A stretch of DNA of 64,000 bases from Synechococcus sp. J7-Johnson (lineage in GTDB: Bacteria > Cyanobacteriota > Cyanobacteriia > PCC-6307 > Cyanobiaceae), in the NCBI RefSeq assembly GCF_024345795.1, contig NZ_JAGQBU010000007.1:52788-116787 (forward strand), read 5' to 3'. Numbering within the stretch: position 1 is the stretch's first letter; the number at the start of each line of letters is the position of its first letter. Of the stretch, positions 8,638 through 17,610 are shown one piece after another. A program made the translations under genes and the position numbers. The notes under the pieces were generated by a model. It saw only the letters and a program-made list of their open reading frames with translations, was not told the DNA's origin and did not search any database.

Positions 8638-10500
8638 TCAACCCCGCACCGTTGGCTGGCTGGCTGGCTTCTTGCCGGAGCTGGGGGGCACTTTCTCCAG
8701 CACGAGCAGAGCTTCGATGATCTCCTTGGCTACCGGAACCGCCACGGTGGAGCCGTAGGCACTGCCCCCCTGGGGCTCATCCACCACCACCAGCACCACA
8801 TAGCGTGGATCGTCAATCGGCAGATGGGCCACAAAGCTGGTGATCCGTGCTCCCGGGATGTAGACCCCATTGAGGGCTTTCTGGGCGGTGCCGGTCTTGC
8901 CTCCGATGCGGTAGCCCGGTACCTGAACGCCCTTGCCACTGCCCTTGTCCACCACAGATTCCAGCCAGGCCATCACCTGCCTAGTGACGGAGGGTTGCAA
9001 CACCTGAAGGCCATTGGCGGCAGGAGCTTGGGCCAAGCTGTCGCCGGAGCGCAGGCCGCGGGTGATGTGGGGGCTCACCAGTCGCCCTCCATTGGCAATC
9101 ATGGCGTGCAGCTGAAGCAGCTTCAGAGGCGTGAGCGAGAAGCCCTGGCCGAAGGCGGCCGTGGCCGGCTCGATCGGTTGGGTGGTGAACTGCTCGCGGG
9201 TCTTGAGCTCGCCAGCCACGGCTCCCGGCAGGTCGGTGTCAGGGACAGTGTCGATGCCGATGCGGCGCATCCACTCCCAGTAGGTGGAGGGCTTGAGGTG
9301 ACGCATGGCCTGCACCATGCCCACATTGCTCGAGACCTGCAGAACAGTGGCGAAATCCAGAGTGCCGTTGGCCCGCCGGTCGTGGTTGAAGATCGGCCAG
9401 CCTCCGATCGTGAGCTGGCCCACGTCGTTGACGGTGCCGTTGGGCTGGATGGCCTTCTCCTGCAGGGCGATCGCCAGATTGATCGGCTTGAAGGTGGAGC
9501 CAGGCTCGTAGAGATCCTGCACCGACCACTCGCGGAACAACCCGGGGGAGAACTTCCAGAACCGGTTGGGCTCATAGCTGGGACTGGAGGTGAGCGCCAG
9601 CATTTCGCCGTTGCGCACATCCATCACCATGGCGGACCCGCGCTTGGCCTTCCACTGCTTCAGCTGTCTGGCGAGGGCCTGCTGGGCCACTTGCTGCAGA
9701 CGGGCGTCGAGGGTCAGCTGCAGCCGCAGATCATCGGTGTAGAGAACACCGGACTGGAGGCCGTCGGGCAGGGGCGTGCCGTCGGCGCCGCGGCGCAACT
9801 GACGGATGCTTTCCTGGCGGCGCAGGTCTTTGTCGCGACTCTGCTCCAAGCCCGCCTGTGCGACCCGCTCCAGATTTAGGAAGCCAACCACATTGGCGAA
9901 CAGCTGACCCTGGGGATAGATGCGCTGGGGGTAGGGCTCGAGGTCAAGGCCACTGATGCCAAGTTCGCGCAGGCGACGAGCGGTTTCTGGATCGAGATCA
10001 GTGGCGAGTTTGACCCCGGTTTTGCGGCCGTCGATCGTGCTCATCAGATCGGAGGCAGGCACCAACAGCACCTTGGCGAGCTTCTGGGCCGTCTCGGAGC
10101 TGCTGCGGATCAGGTTGGGATCGTCACCGGGAAAGTTGAAGTAGCGGGGGTGGGCCCAGAGGGTGAAGCGTTCCTCGTCGATGGCCACCAACCGGCCGTT
10201 GCGGTCGACGATCGGCCGACGCTTGCCGATCGGCTTCGTCTTCTGGGTCTGGATTGCCCGGGCCCGCTGTTGCAGCCGATCGCCCTCTTTCACCTGAAGC
10301 CAGGCAAGACGTCCGGCCAGACCGACCATGGCCAGGCAGAGGGTGAGATAGACAATGAGCAAACGGCCAGCTGGCACGGGTTGCAGCTGGATCACCCGAC
10401 GCCGGCTGCTGCGCGGAGTATCTGACTCAGTGGAGCTGGGTCCCCCTCGATGCAGGGGTATGGGGGGTGACCCAGTGGCGGAGCGACGCACCACCCTCAA
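8638..10500 (-). CDS. ftsI: Division transpeptidase, class B penicillin-binding protein (FtsI/PBP3)
   Basis: Cross-links septal peptidoglycan. The 620-residue protein has a short Arg-rich cytoplasmic tail, one transmembrane segment (LLIVYLTLCLAMVGLAGRL), a dimerisation domain with the PIVDRNGRLVA motif, and the transpeptidase domain with all three signatures: nucleophile Ser in EPGSTFKPI, SSN in VSSNVGM, and KTGTA. An unstructured Lys/Pro/Ser-rich C-terminus follows. Its start overlaps the upstream bitopic gene by 4 bp (ATGA), implying translational coupling. Confidence 0.94.
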   Translation of the reverse strand: MRVVRRSATGSPPIPLHRGGPSSTESDTPRSSRRRVIQLQPVPAGRLLIVYLTLCLAMVGLAGRLAWLQVKEGDRLQQRARAIQTQKTKPIGKRRPIVDRNGRLVAIDEERFTLWAHPRYFNFPGDDPNLIRSSSETAQKLAKVLLVPASDLMSTIDGRKTGVKLATDLDPETARRLRELGISGLDLEPYPQRIYPQGQLFANVVGFLNLERVAQAGLEQSRDKDLRRQESIRQLRRGADGTPLPDGLQSGVLYTDDLRLQLTLDARLQQVAQQALARQLKQWKAKRGSAMVMDVRNGEMLALTSSPSYEPNRFWKFSPGLFREWSVQDLYEPGSTFKPINLAIALQEKAIQPNGTVNDVGQLTIGGWPIFNHDRRANGTLDFATVLQVSSNVGMVQAMRHLKPSTYWEWMRRIGIDTVPDTDLPGAVAGELKTREQFTTQPIEPATAAFGQGFSLTPLKLLQLHAMIANGGRLVSPHITRGLRSGDSLAQAPAANGLQVLQPSVTRQVMAWLESVVDKGSGKGVQVPGYRIGGKTGTAQKALNGVYIPGARITSFVAHLPIDDPRYVVLVVVDEPQGGSAYGSTVAVPVAKEIIEALLVLEKVPPSSGKKPASQPTVRG

Positions 10501-11066
10501 TACCCAGCCCGAACAATCTGGGGGTCGAGGCTGATCCGGCTCAGTTCCCCGCCGAGCGAGCGGGGATCAAGGGATTGAAGGTTGAAAGGCTGGGGCTGAG
10601 AAGGGCTCTGATACGGGCCGGCAATGGAGTTTGGCCGGCTCTCCGACACCCTGGCGCTGGGAGAGGGCAGATGGATAAGGCGCTGAAGGCTGGTGGGCAC
10701 CAGCAGGCCAGGACGGCGGGCCATCTCCAGATGGTGTTGCTCCAGGACCGCCGTGGATTCCTGCAGGCGGTGTTCGAGAACCTGGGTCGACTCCAATCGC
10801 TCAAAACTGGTGGTCCACTGTCCCTGCCAGTGCAGGGTGAGGACGGTGAGGCCAAGCATCGAGAGGCCGAGGGCCACTAGCAGGCCATCAGAGGCCCTGT
10901 GCAGACCAGCCAGCCAGGGGGCCTGGCGCACCACACGCCTGGCGGAGAAAGAGCCCTGGATCAGCTCAAGAGAACGGCGCCTGAAGAAGGGCTGGGGCGA
11001 CGGAACGGCGACCACCGGAACCTGACGAATCTCCGCAAGTGAACCATGGGGCGCAAGGGGCAGCAA
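10497..11066 (-). CDS. Bitopic coiled-coil protein upstream of ftsI, candidate FtsL-like
   Basis: A 189-residue protein I cannot assign by sequence family. Visible parts are a basic cytoplasmic N-terminus of about 60 residues, one transmembrane helix (LLVALGLSMLGLTVLTLHW), a helical region of about 40 residues with heptad-like spacing (LESTQVLEHRLQESTAVLEQ), then a Pro/Ser-rich tail. Bitopic membrane topology, a periplasmic coiled coil and a position directly 5' of ftsI with a 4-bp overlap are the marks of FtsL in many bacteria, and cyanobacterial FtsL is poorly defined. The start is a TTG at 11066, so the N-terminus is uncertain. Confidence 0.7.
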   Translation of the reverse strand: MLPLAPHGSLAEIRQVPVVAVPSPQPFFRRRSLELIQGSFSARRVVRQAPWLAGLHRASDGLLVALGLSMLGLTVLTLHWQGQWTTSFERLESTQVLEHRLQESTAVLEQHHLEMARRPGLLVPTSLQRLIHLPSPSARVSESRPNSIAGPYQSPSQPQPFNLQSLDPRSLGGELSRISLDPQIVRAGY

Positions 11067-11074
11067 GGCAACGA

Positions 11075-12493
11075 TCAGCGAGCCAGCAACAGCAGGTTGG
11101 TGAAGGTGAGTCCGTTCCAGAGAGCATGTAGCCCCACACAGGTGCTCAGGCGTCCGCTGCTCAGGCGCAGCCAGCCCAGGCCCAGGCCCAGGGTGAACAG
11201 GGGAGGAAACTCTCCGAGGCTGAGGTGGGCGATGCCGAAAACCGCGCTGCTGAGCAACACCGCGGACAGGGGGCCGAGCTCCCGTCCCAGCACCGGCAGC
11301 AAAACCCCCCGGAAGATGGTTTCCTCGAACAGAGGGGCCAGCACGATCGCCGTGAAGGCGAAACAGGCCAGGGTCAGGCCGTTACCGCTGCGCAGCACCA
11401 GCTCCAGCAGAGGATTGCTCCCGCCGATATCGCTCCAGACGAGCTGCTGCAGCCAGCCGACCAACGCAACCAGGGGCAGCACGATCAGCAGATACTTCAG
11501 CGACTTGCGCAGGGCTGAACCCAGAGGCCGCCAGCGGAACTGCAGCCAGCCCCCCTGCGGGGCCTCGCCCCTCGAGCGCAGCAGCCAGAAGAGCATCAGC
11601 AGCGGCGCGGCCATCAGGCCGAGGTACATGGCGAGAACCGTGACGCCATCAGCGAGGGGAGGCTTGATGGCCAGTGCGGAGAGAGAGGCCTGCAGCAGGG
11701 GGCTCAGCAGCACGGGCGTGAGGACTTCCCCCAGCAGCACGAACCCTCCGGCGATCAGCAGGACCACATCGATCACCCCCAGGTCGGGGCCGACCAGCCC
11801 AGGCAGCGGTGGTTGCTTGCCGCGCCAGCGCAGCCAGCCTTCCCGCAGCAGCAGCACAAGCCCAACCAGCAGGGCCAGGGCAGGCAGCAGGTTGATGCCC
11901 AGGAGCTGGAGCAGGGCGCGCCGCTCGGCGGCAGGCTCGGCGCAGTCGCTGGTGTTCGCCAGCACCTGGCAGCTCAGCCGCCGCACCAGAGGGTCCTCAA
12001 GCATGCCCAGCGCCTCGGCGGGCATGGTGCCGGCTTGGGGCAGCATCAGCAGCTGCTCGATCAGGGCCTGATCTTCGGCGCTGGCAAGCCGTTGCAATTG
12101 CAGCAGCAGGGGGCGGGCGGCCGCCGGTTGTCCCTGGCGCAACTGCAGCAGCGCCCGCTCCAGCAGGCTGATCCTGGCCTCCCGTTCACCGGAAGCCTGA
12201 ACGGCCGCTGATGCCGTTGTGCTGTCGCCGCCCTCCTTCGCCTGCTTCTCAAGCTCAGCCAGCAACAGGCCGCCCGAGTCAACGCCCACCAGGAGCGGCT
12301 GCAGCGAGGGCGGAATCGCCGGTGCGGCCAGCGCACTCAGCTCCAGTTGCCGCCTGGACAGGTCGTTACCCACCGATGGGCGCTCCAGACTCTCCAGCAG
12401 ACCGTTGAGCCAGAGCAGCAGGCTCAGCACCAGGCTGACCATGGCCAGCCCCACTTTCAGGGACCCGGCCCGTCCTCGCCCCGCTGTTGCCAC
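11075..12493 (-). CDS. CPBP-family intramembrane glutamic endopeptidase
   Basis: A 472-residue polytopic membrane protein of the CAAX protease/bacteriocin-processing (Abi, CPBP) family. The C-terminal domain shows the motifs in order: APLFEETIFRGVLLPVLG (EExxxR), FGIAHLSLGEF (the FxxxH box) and LHALWNGLTF (the HxxxN/D box). An N-terminal transmembrane helix and a Gln/Leu-rich soluble region of about 170 residues come first, an extended architecture seen in cyanobacterial and plant members. GTG 12493 is chosen because GAGGAG lies 5 bp upstream; TTG 12556 would add an unconvincing leader. Substrate unknown. Confidence 0.86.
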   Translation of the reverse strand: MATAGRGRAGSLKVGLAMVSLVLSLLLWLNGLLESLERPSVGNDLSRRQLELSALAAPAIPPSLQPLLVGVDSGGLLLAELEKQAKEGGDSTTASAAVQASGEREARISLLERALLQLRQGQPAAARPLLLQLQRLASAEDQALIEQLLMLPQAGTMPAEALGMLEDPLVRRLSCQVLANTSDCAEPAAERRALLQLLGINLLPALALLVGLVLLLREGWLRWRGKQPPLPGLVGPDLGVIDVVLLIAGGFVLLGEVLTPVLLSPLLQASLSALAIKPPLADGVTVLAMYLGLMAAPLLMLFWLLRSRGEAPQGGWLQFRWRPLGSALRKSLKYLLIVLPLVALVGWLQQLVWSDIGGSNPLLELVLRSGNGLTLACFAFTAIVLAPLFEETIFRGVLLPVLGRELGPLSAVLLSSAVFGIAHLSLGEFPPLFTLGLGLGWLRLSSGRLSTCVGLHALWNGLTFTNLLLLAR

Positions 12494-12587
12494 CCCAACT
12501 CCTCGCACTGGCCCGATTCTCCCTTGAGCCCGACAGGAAGCCGTTAGCGCAGGCAACGATCAACCTCGCAGGAATCCCTCCCATACG

Positions 12588-13970
12588 ATGACGGCGCTTC
12601 CAGCTCCAGACCCCGTGCCCCTTCGGCTCCTGCTCGTCCGCCATGGACTCAGCAGCTTCAACACCGAGCGCCGCATCCAGGGCCGGGATGATCTCTCCTC
12701 CCTCACCGACGAGGGCCAACGCCAGGCCCGCCTCACTGGCGCAGCGTTGGCGGACCTTCGCCTCGATGCCGTCTACAGCTCCCCCTTGAGCCGTGCCGCC
12801 AACACAGCCGTCCAGCTGCTGGAAGCCCATGGGGGTGGGCTCAGCGCCGAGTTTGACGACGACCTGCTGGAGGTGGATCTGGCCCCCTGGTGCGGCCTGC
12901 TGGGAAGTGAGGTGAAAGAGCGCTTTCCCGAGGCCTACCGCCTCTGGAGGGAAGCTCCCGATCAGCTGGAGCTGGAACGCTCCGATGGCAGCAGATACCG
13001 GCCGATTCCAGAGCTGATGGACCAGGCCCGCCGCTGGCTGGATCGCCTTGAGCGTGAGCATCTGGATCAGCCTGATCAGGCGGGAGAAGATCTGAACACG
13101 GTGCTGGTGGTGGCCCACAGCGCCATCCTGCGCTGCCTGGTGCTGCAGTTGCTGGGGCTCCCCGCCAGCCGCTTCCAGGGGCTGCGTCTCGAGAATGCCT
13201 CCCTTTCGGTGTTCAACCTGCAGCGTCAGGCCAGCGGCGTGCAGGTGCAGATCGAATCGCTCAATGTCACCGCTCACCTGGGCACCCAACTGCCGCCAAA
13301 GGGACCAGGAGCACGCCTGCTGCTGGTGCGCCACGGCGAAACCGACTGGAACCGCCAGGGTCGCTTCCAGGGTCAGATCGACATCCCCCTCAACAACACT
13401 GGTCTGGCCCAGGCACGCTCCGCGGCCGACTTCCTCAGCGCCGTGCCGATCCAGAAGGCCTTCACCAGCTCGATGGCCCGGCCCCGCCAGACCGCTGAAG
13501 CCATCCTCACCGCCCATCCCGAGGTGACGCTCCACAGCCAGGAGGGCCTGGTGGAGATCGGTCACGGCCGATGGGAGGGGCGCCTGGAGCAGGAGATCTC
13601 CCAGGAATGGGGGGAGTTGCTGCAGCAGTGGAAAGACGCTCCCCACACCGTGCAGATGCCCGAAGGTGAGAATCTGCAGGAGGTCTGGGACCGCTCGCTG
13701 TCGTGCTGGAGTTCTCTCGCCGCTGGTTTGGAGGCGGGGGAGACCGCCCTGGTAGTGGCCCATGACGCCGTCAACAAAACGATCCTCTGTGCCCTGCTGG
13801 GCCTGACCCCAGCCGACATCTGGATGGTCAAGCAGGGCAACGGCGGGGTGAGTGTGATCGACTGGCCGCCGCCGGACAGTGCTGGCGGAACCCTGCCGGT
13901 GGTTACCTGCTTGAACCTCACCACCCACCTCGGTGGCGTGATCGACCGCACCGCCACCGGCGCCCTCTGA
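12588..13970 (+). CDS. Two-domain histidine phosphatase (phosphoglycerate mutase-like)
   Basis: A 460-residue protein with two tandem histidine-phosphatase domains, each with its own RHG phosphohistidine motif: LLLVRHGLSSFNTERRIQG at the N-terminus and LLLVRHGETDWNRQGRFQG near residue 240. The matching second His motifs are VVAHSAILRCL and VVAHDAVNKTI. This tandem arrangement resembles the plant enzyme annotated as 2-carboxy-D-arabinitol-1-phosphatase, so a role in clearing Rubisco-inhibitory sugar phosphates is conceivable; that is inference. Genome annotations usually say phosphoglycerate mutase. Its stop overlaps the next start by 1 bp (TGATG). Confidence 0.9.
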   Translation: MTALPAPDPVPLRLLLVRHGLSSFNTERRIQGRDDLSSLTDEGQRQARLTGAALADLRLDAVYSSPLSRAANTAVQLLEAHGGGLSAEFDDDLLEVDLAPWCGLLGSEVKERFPEAYRLWREAPDQLELERSDGSRYRPIPELMDQARRWLDRLEREHLDQPDQAGEDLNTVLVVAHSAILRCLVLQLLGLPASRFQGLRLENASLSVFNLQRQASGVQVQIESLNVTAHLGTQLPPKGPGARLLLVRHGETDWNRQGRFQGQIDIPLNNTGLAQARSAADFLSAVPIQKAFTSSMARPRQTAEAILTAHPEVTLHSQEGLVEIGHGRWEGRLEQEISQEWGELLQQWKDAPHTVQMPEGENLQEVWDRSLSCWSSLAAGLEAGETALVVAHDAVNKTILCALLGLTPADIWMVKQGNGGVSVIDWPPPDSAGGTLPVVTCLNLTTHLGGVIDRTATGAL

Positions 13971-15235
13971 TGACTGCCCACCTGCTGCAGGATGTCCAGC
14001 TGCTGCAGGGGCCCGACCAGCCTCTTCTGCGCAGCGATGTGCTGCTCGAGCAGGGGGTGATCACGGCGATTGGCGCCAGCTCGTGGGACGGGGCGGCACG
14101 CCTGGGGCTCACCCCCCTGCCAGCTGGCTCCTGGCTGTTGGCGCCGGCCTTGGTGGATCCCCACAGCTTTCTGGAGGAACCCGAAGACGGCCGCGCCGAA
14201 ACCCTTGAAAGCCTGGTCCGCTCAGCCGCAGCAGCTGGCTACGGCACCGTGGCACTGCTGCCGCGGGCCCGCAACTGGCGTGATCGCCCCGAATGCCTGC
14301 GCCTGGCGGTTGAGCCCCCGTTCGAACTGTGTCTTTGGGGGGGGTTCAGCCTCGGTGGCCGCGGCGAAGATCTCTCGGCCCACGCCGATCTGCTGGCCGC
14401 CGGTGCCCTCGGACTGGCGGAGGAAGGGGAGCTGCCGCGGCTGCCCCTGCTGGAACGCGGGCTCAGCATCGGCGAATGCGCTGATCGCCCTGTGCTGCTG
14501 ACACCGCGGAGCGCCAGTCTTGATCATGGTGGCTTCGTGCGCGAGGGGGTGGAAGCCCTGCGGGCCGGCTGGCCCATGGATCCTCCCCTGAGTGAAATCA
14601 TCCCCCTGCAGAACCTGCTGGCCCTTGGGGCCTTCCTGCCCCAGGTGCGCCTGCGCCTGGCGAATCTCTCCACCGCCGCTGGCGTGAAGCTGCTGCGGGA
14701 GGCCGATCCGGCACCGATGGCCACGGTCTGCTGGTGGCATCTGGTAGCCGACAGCGGCAGCCTTGATCCGGTGGCCGAAGGCTGGCGGCTGGTGCCCTCG
14801 CTGGGCACTCCTGAAGACCGCCGTGCTCTGGTGGCTGCCCTGGCTGATGGGGTGATATGCGCGGTGGCGGTTCACCATCAACCGCTTGACCCAGAAGAGC
14901 AACTGCTGCCTCTGGATCAGCGCCGGCCTGGTCTGGCGGGTCACCGCTACGTGCTGCCGCTGTTGTGGCACCAGTTGGTGCGGGAGCAGGGTTGGAGCCC
15001 CGAAGCGCTCTGGCGCGCCCTGTGCTGGGGACCGGCCCGGCTGCTCGATCTGGAGGAACCAGTGCTCCAGTGCGGTTCCAGGCGCTGGATCCTCTTCGAC
15101 CCGGAGCTGGAGTGGATCCCCAGTGACGATGGCTATGCCTCCAAGGCGGCCAACCAGCCCCTGGGGGGAGAGCTGCTCAGGGGGCGGGTATTGGCGACTG
15201 GGCTGCTGCCCCAGCTTTGGCTGGGTCCCCGCTGA
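13970..15235 (+). CDS. Dihydroorotase-like amidohydrolase, probably without metal site
   Basis: A 421-residue amidohydrolase-fold protein related to the PyrC/dihydroorotase family. The place where active dihydroorotases have D-x-H-x-H-x-R-x-P reads LVDPHSFLEEPEDG, so the second metal-ligand His is Phe and the Arg is Glu. I also see no obvious carbamylated-Lys motif. This fits the non-catalytic PyrC-like proteins (PyrC', PyrX) that in some bacteria assist aspartate carbamoyltransferase. It is translationally coupled to the histidine phosphatase. The 3' end overlaps convergent lepB by 59 bp. Confidence 0.75.
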   Translation: MTAHLLQDVQLLQGPDQPLLRSDVLLEQGVITAIGASSWDGAARLGLTPLPAGSWLLAPALVDPHSFLEEPEDGRAETLESLVRSAAAAGYGTVALLPRARNWRDRPECLRLAVEPPFELCLWGGFSLGGRGEDLSAHADLLAAGALGLAEEGELPRLPLLERGLSIGECADRPVLLTPRSASLDHGGFVREGVEALRAGWPMDPPLSEIIPLQNLLALGAFLPQVRLRLANLSTAAGVKLLREADPAPMATVCWWHLVADSGSLDPVAEGWRLVPSLGTPEDRRALVAALADGVICAVAVHHQPLDPEEQLLPLDQRRPGLAGHRYVLPLLWHQLVREQGWSPEALWRALCWGPARLLDLEEPVLQCGSRRWILFDPELEWIPSDDGYASKAANQPLGGELLRGRVLATGLLPQLWLGPR

Positions 15236-16070
15236 GGGGATCCGGATCCCCCAGAGGGCCAATGCGATCCAGCGGCCAAAAGCGGTAGAAGGCCCTGCCG
15301 ATGATCTCCTTGCGGGGCAGGAAGGGACCACCGGGCCAGAAGCGTCCATCCCAGCTGTTGGCGCGGTTGTCGCCGAGGGCCAGCACGGCTCCAGGGGGCA
15401 CCACGGTGTCGAGGGTGCGGCAGGGGCTGGTGCCCTGGCTGTCGATCGGGCAGAAGTTCTGGACGTAGGTCTCGCGGATGGTCTGGCCATTGATGCTCAG
15501 CTGCCCGCGGGGGTTTACCACCACCCGGTCACCGGGGATAGCCACCACCCGTTTGATGTAGGCATCGCATGCCAGCTCCTGCAGGCCGGGGATCGAGCCG
15601 ATCAGGGGCAGATTCACCAGCAGGCAGCCCAGGGGGCTGGGACGTCGATTGGCCTGGAGTGCGGGATCGAAGTTGAAGGGGGAGTGGAAGACCACAATTT
15701 CGCCCCGCTGGGGGGCACGGCTGCGAAACGAGATCTTCTCCACCAGAAGACGGTCCTGGATCTGCAGGCCGGGCAGCATGGAGCCCGACGGGATGAAGCG
15801 GGCCTCCAACAGAAACTGTCGGATTCCCAGGGCCACCGCCAGGGTGAGCAGCACGCTGCGCCAGAAGGCCCAGGCGCTTTCCGTGCTGTGGACCGACTGC
15901 TTGTCTTGCTGAGGCCCCTTCTGCGGCTCGGGTTCAGGTGTCCCTGCAGGTGTGTTCGGTGATGGGGAGTCCTCGGCGCTCAATGCTCTCCTGCTGGAGC
16001 CGGTCACCTTAGGGCTCCGGAGCCGGGCAATCCCCCTCTCTACCCTTGGTCGATCGACGCTGTTCTCCAT
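15177..16070 (-). CDS. lepB: Type I signal peptidase
   Basis: Cleaves signal peptides at the outer face of the cytoplasmic or thylakoid membrane. The 297-residue reading starts at ATG 16070. A variable Pro/Ser-rich N-terminus precedes one transmembrane helix (WRSVLLTLAVALGIRQFLL). Then come ARFIPSGSMLPGLQIQDRLL with the nucleophile Ser, AYIKRVVAIPGD with the general-base Lys, and LGDNRANSWDGRFW. The ATG overlaps the start of the divergent gene on the other strand, so the true start may be further in, within the low-complexity leader. The 3' end overlaps the dihydroorotase-like gene. Confidence 0.93.
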   Translation of the reverse strand: MENSVDRPRVERGIARLRSPKVTGSSRRALSAEDSPSPNTPAGTPEPEPQKGPQQDKQSVHSTESAWAFWRSVLLTLAVALGIRQFLLEARFIPSGSMLPGLQIQDRLLVEKISFRSRAPQRGEIVVFHSPFNFDPALQANRRPSPLGCLLVNLPLIGSIPGLQELACDAYIKRVVAIPGDRVVVNPRGQLSINGQTIRETYVQNFCPIDSQGTSPCRTLDTVVPPGAVLALGDNRANSWDGRFWPGGPFLPRKEIIGRAFYRFWPLDRIGPLGDPDPLSGDPAKAGAAAQSPIPAP

Positions 16071-17610
16071 GGTGCGGCCACGCTGGCATCTGAGGTCCTC
16101 GACAGGCAGCAACCGCCTCGGGCACCACTGGGATCAGTTCGTGGCCCTCTGGGCGGCCCTGAATCTGCTCTGGGTCTGCTTCGACATCACCTACGTGCCC
16201 CTGCGCACGTTCTGGCTGCAGCGCAACCTCTATCCCCTGCCCTCGGCGCCACTGGTGCTGCGTCTTGGATTCCTGCCCGACATCACGCCCTTCTACGACC
16301 CGGTGAAGGGGATCGAACCCCACCGGGAGACCCAGGCCTATCTTAACGCCTTCGATCAGATGGACCACGCCCTGCTGGCGGGTTCCCCAGCCAGCGACCT
16401 GCGCCAGCGACAGGTTGCGCTCACCGATCAGATGATCGATGACAACCCCTTCCTGGCTTCGGGTGGCTCCGGCACGCTGGAGAAGATCAAGAACCGCCTG
16501 CGCGAGCGCGCCGACCAGGACTCGGCCAAGCAATCGGCTGAGCTGCTGCTTGGAGACGACTGGCTGAGGCGCCAGCCCTGGAGCGAGGAGCGACTCTTCT
16601 GGCAGCAGCAGGTGCTGCCGCTGGTGGCCACCAACTACTGGCGCTCAATCGATGAGAACGGACGTCCAACCGACCAGTTCTGGCGGATTGATCTTCTGCT
16701 TTTCCAGAGCGTCTTTCTGGCGGACATCCTGCTGAGGGCAGCACGGCTGCGCCGCCGCCTGCCTGGCCTGAGCTGGGGGGATGCCCTGCTGCGGCGCTGG
16801 ACCGATCTGCCCCTGCTGCTGCCGTTCTGGCGCTGGCTGCGCCTCATACCGGTGGTGGAAAGGCTGCAGACCAGTGGCCTGGTGAACATGGAGCCCCTGC
16901 GAGCCGTTATCAGCCGGGCGGTGGTGGCCCTCCTGGCCGTGGAACTGTTCGAGGTGCTGGCCCTGCAGCTCATGGACGGGGCCCAGGGGTTGATCCGCTC
17001 CTCTCAGTGGCCCCAGCGGATCCGCCGCCTGCGCAGCCATCAGAGCGTCTCGATCAATGACGAACGCGAGCTGGTTGAACTGTTGCGCATCTGGGGGCCC
17101 CTGCTCCTCAACGAAGTGGGTCCTCGGCTGGCACCCCAGTTCCAGGCCGTGCTGGCCCATGCCCTGCAGCAGACGCTTCAGTCAATGGTGGTGCCACCGG
17201 GGCTGCGCCAGCTGCAACTGCTGATGGAGGTGGAGCAGCAGCTGACTCAGCAGCTCGCCTCCGGCATGGTGGACAGCGTGATGGAGCTCTCGCGGGGAGC
17301 CGGCGCAAGGCTGCAGCGGCGGGACAACCGTCAGATCGATCTCCTGCGCGACTGTGTCGATCGCTTCTGGGACGAGCTGGCCGAAGCCCTCGAAAGTGGT
17401 CCGGTGCTGGAACGCAGCCAGCAACTGGTCTGTGCCCTGCTGGAGGAACTCAAGCTCACCTACCTGGCCCAGATCAACCGCACAGGGATCGATGCTCTGA
17501 TCCGTGAGCTGGATCAGCTCACGGTGCCGCCGGCTACGGCAGCTGAGAACCAGCCGATGGGAGCAGAGGCTTCAGGACCTGCTTCCACACCTCGGGATCA
17601 AAGCCCGTGA
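16069..17610 (+). CDS. Conserved cyanobacterial membrane protein, function unknown
   Basis: A 513-residue protein that I recognise only as a conserved picocyanobacterial hypothetical. Near the N-terminus, WDQFVALWAALNLLWVCFD starts a hydrophobic segment, followed by FWLQRNLYPLP and DITPFYDPVKGIEPHRETQ. A second group of hydrophobic stretches lies around residues 205-310, and the C-terminal third is a long Leu/Gln-rich helical region. ATG 16069 shares bases with the lepB ATG on the opposite strand. The 3' end overlaps the ArsC-like gene by 77 bp. No catalytic motif was noticed. Confidence 0.82.
   Translation: MVRPRWHLRSSTGSNRLGHHWDQFVALWAALNLLWVCFDITYVPLRTFWLQRNLYPLPSAPLVLRLGFLPDITPFYDPVKGIEPHRETQAYLNAFDQMDHALLAGSPASDLRQRQVALTDQMIDDNPFLASGGSGTLEKIKNRLRERADQDSAKQSAELLLGDDWLRRQPWSEERLFWQQQVLPLVATNYWRSIDENGRPTDQFWRIDLLLFQSVFLADILLRAARLRRRLPGLSWGDALLRRWTDLPLLLPFWRWLRLIPVVERLQTSGLVNMEPLRAVISRAVVALLAVELFEVLALQLMDGAQGLIRSSQWPQRIRRLRSHQSVSINDERELVELLRIWGPLLLNEVGPRLAPQFQAVLAHALQQTLQSMVVPPGLRQLQLLMEVEQQLTQQLASGMVDSVMELSRGAGARLQRRDNRQIDLLRDCVDRFWDELAEALESGPVLERSQQLVCALLEELKLTYLAQINRTGIDALIRELDQLTVPPATAAENQPMGAEASGPASTPRDQSP

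Noticed and set aside
12366..13928. 520-residue minus-strand ORF
   Set aside because: Antisense shadow of the double histidine phosphatase; no family features of its own.
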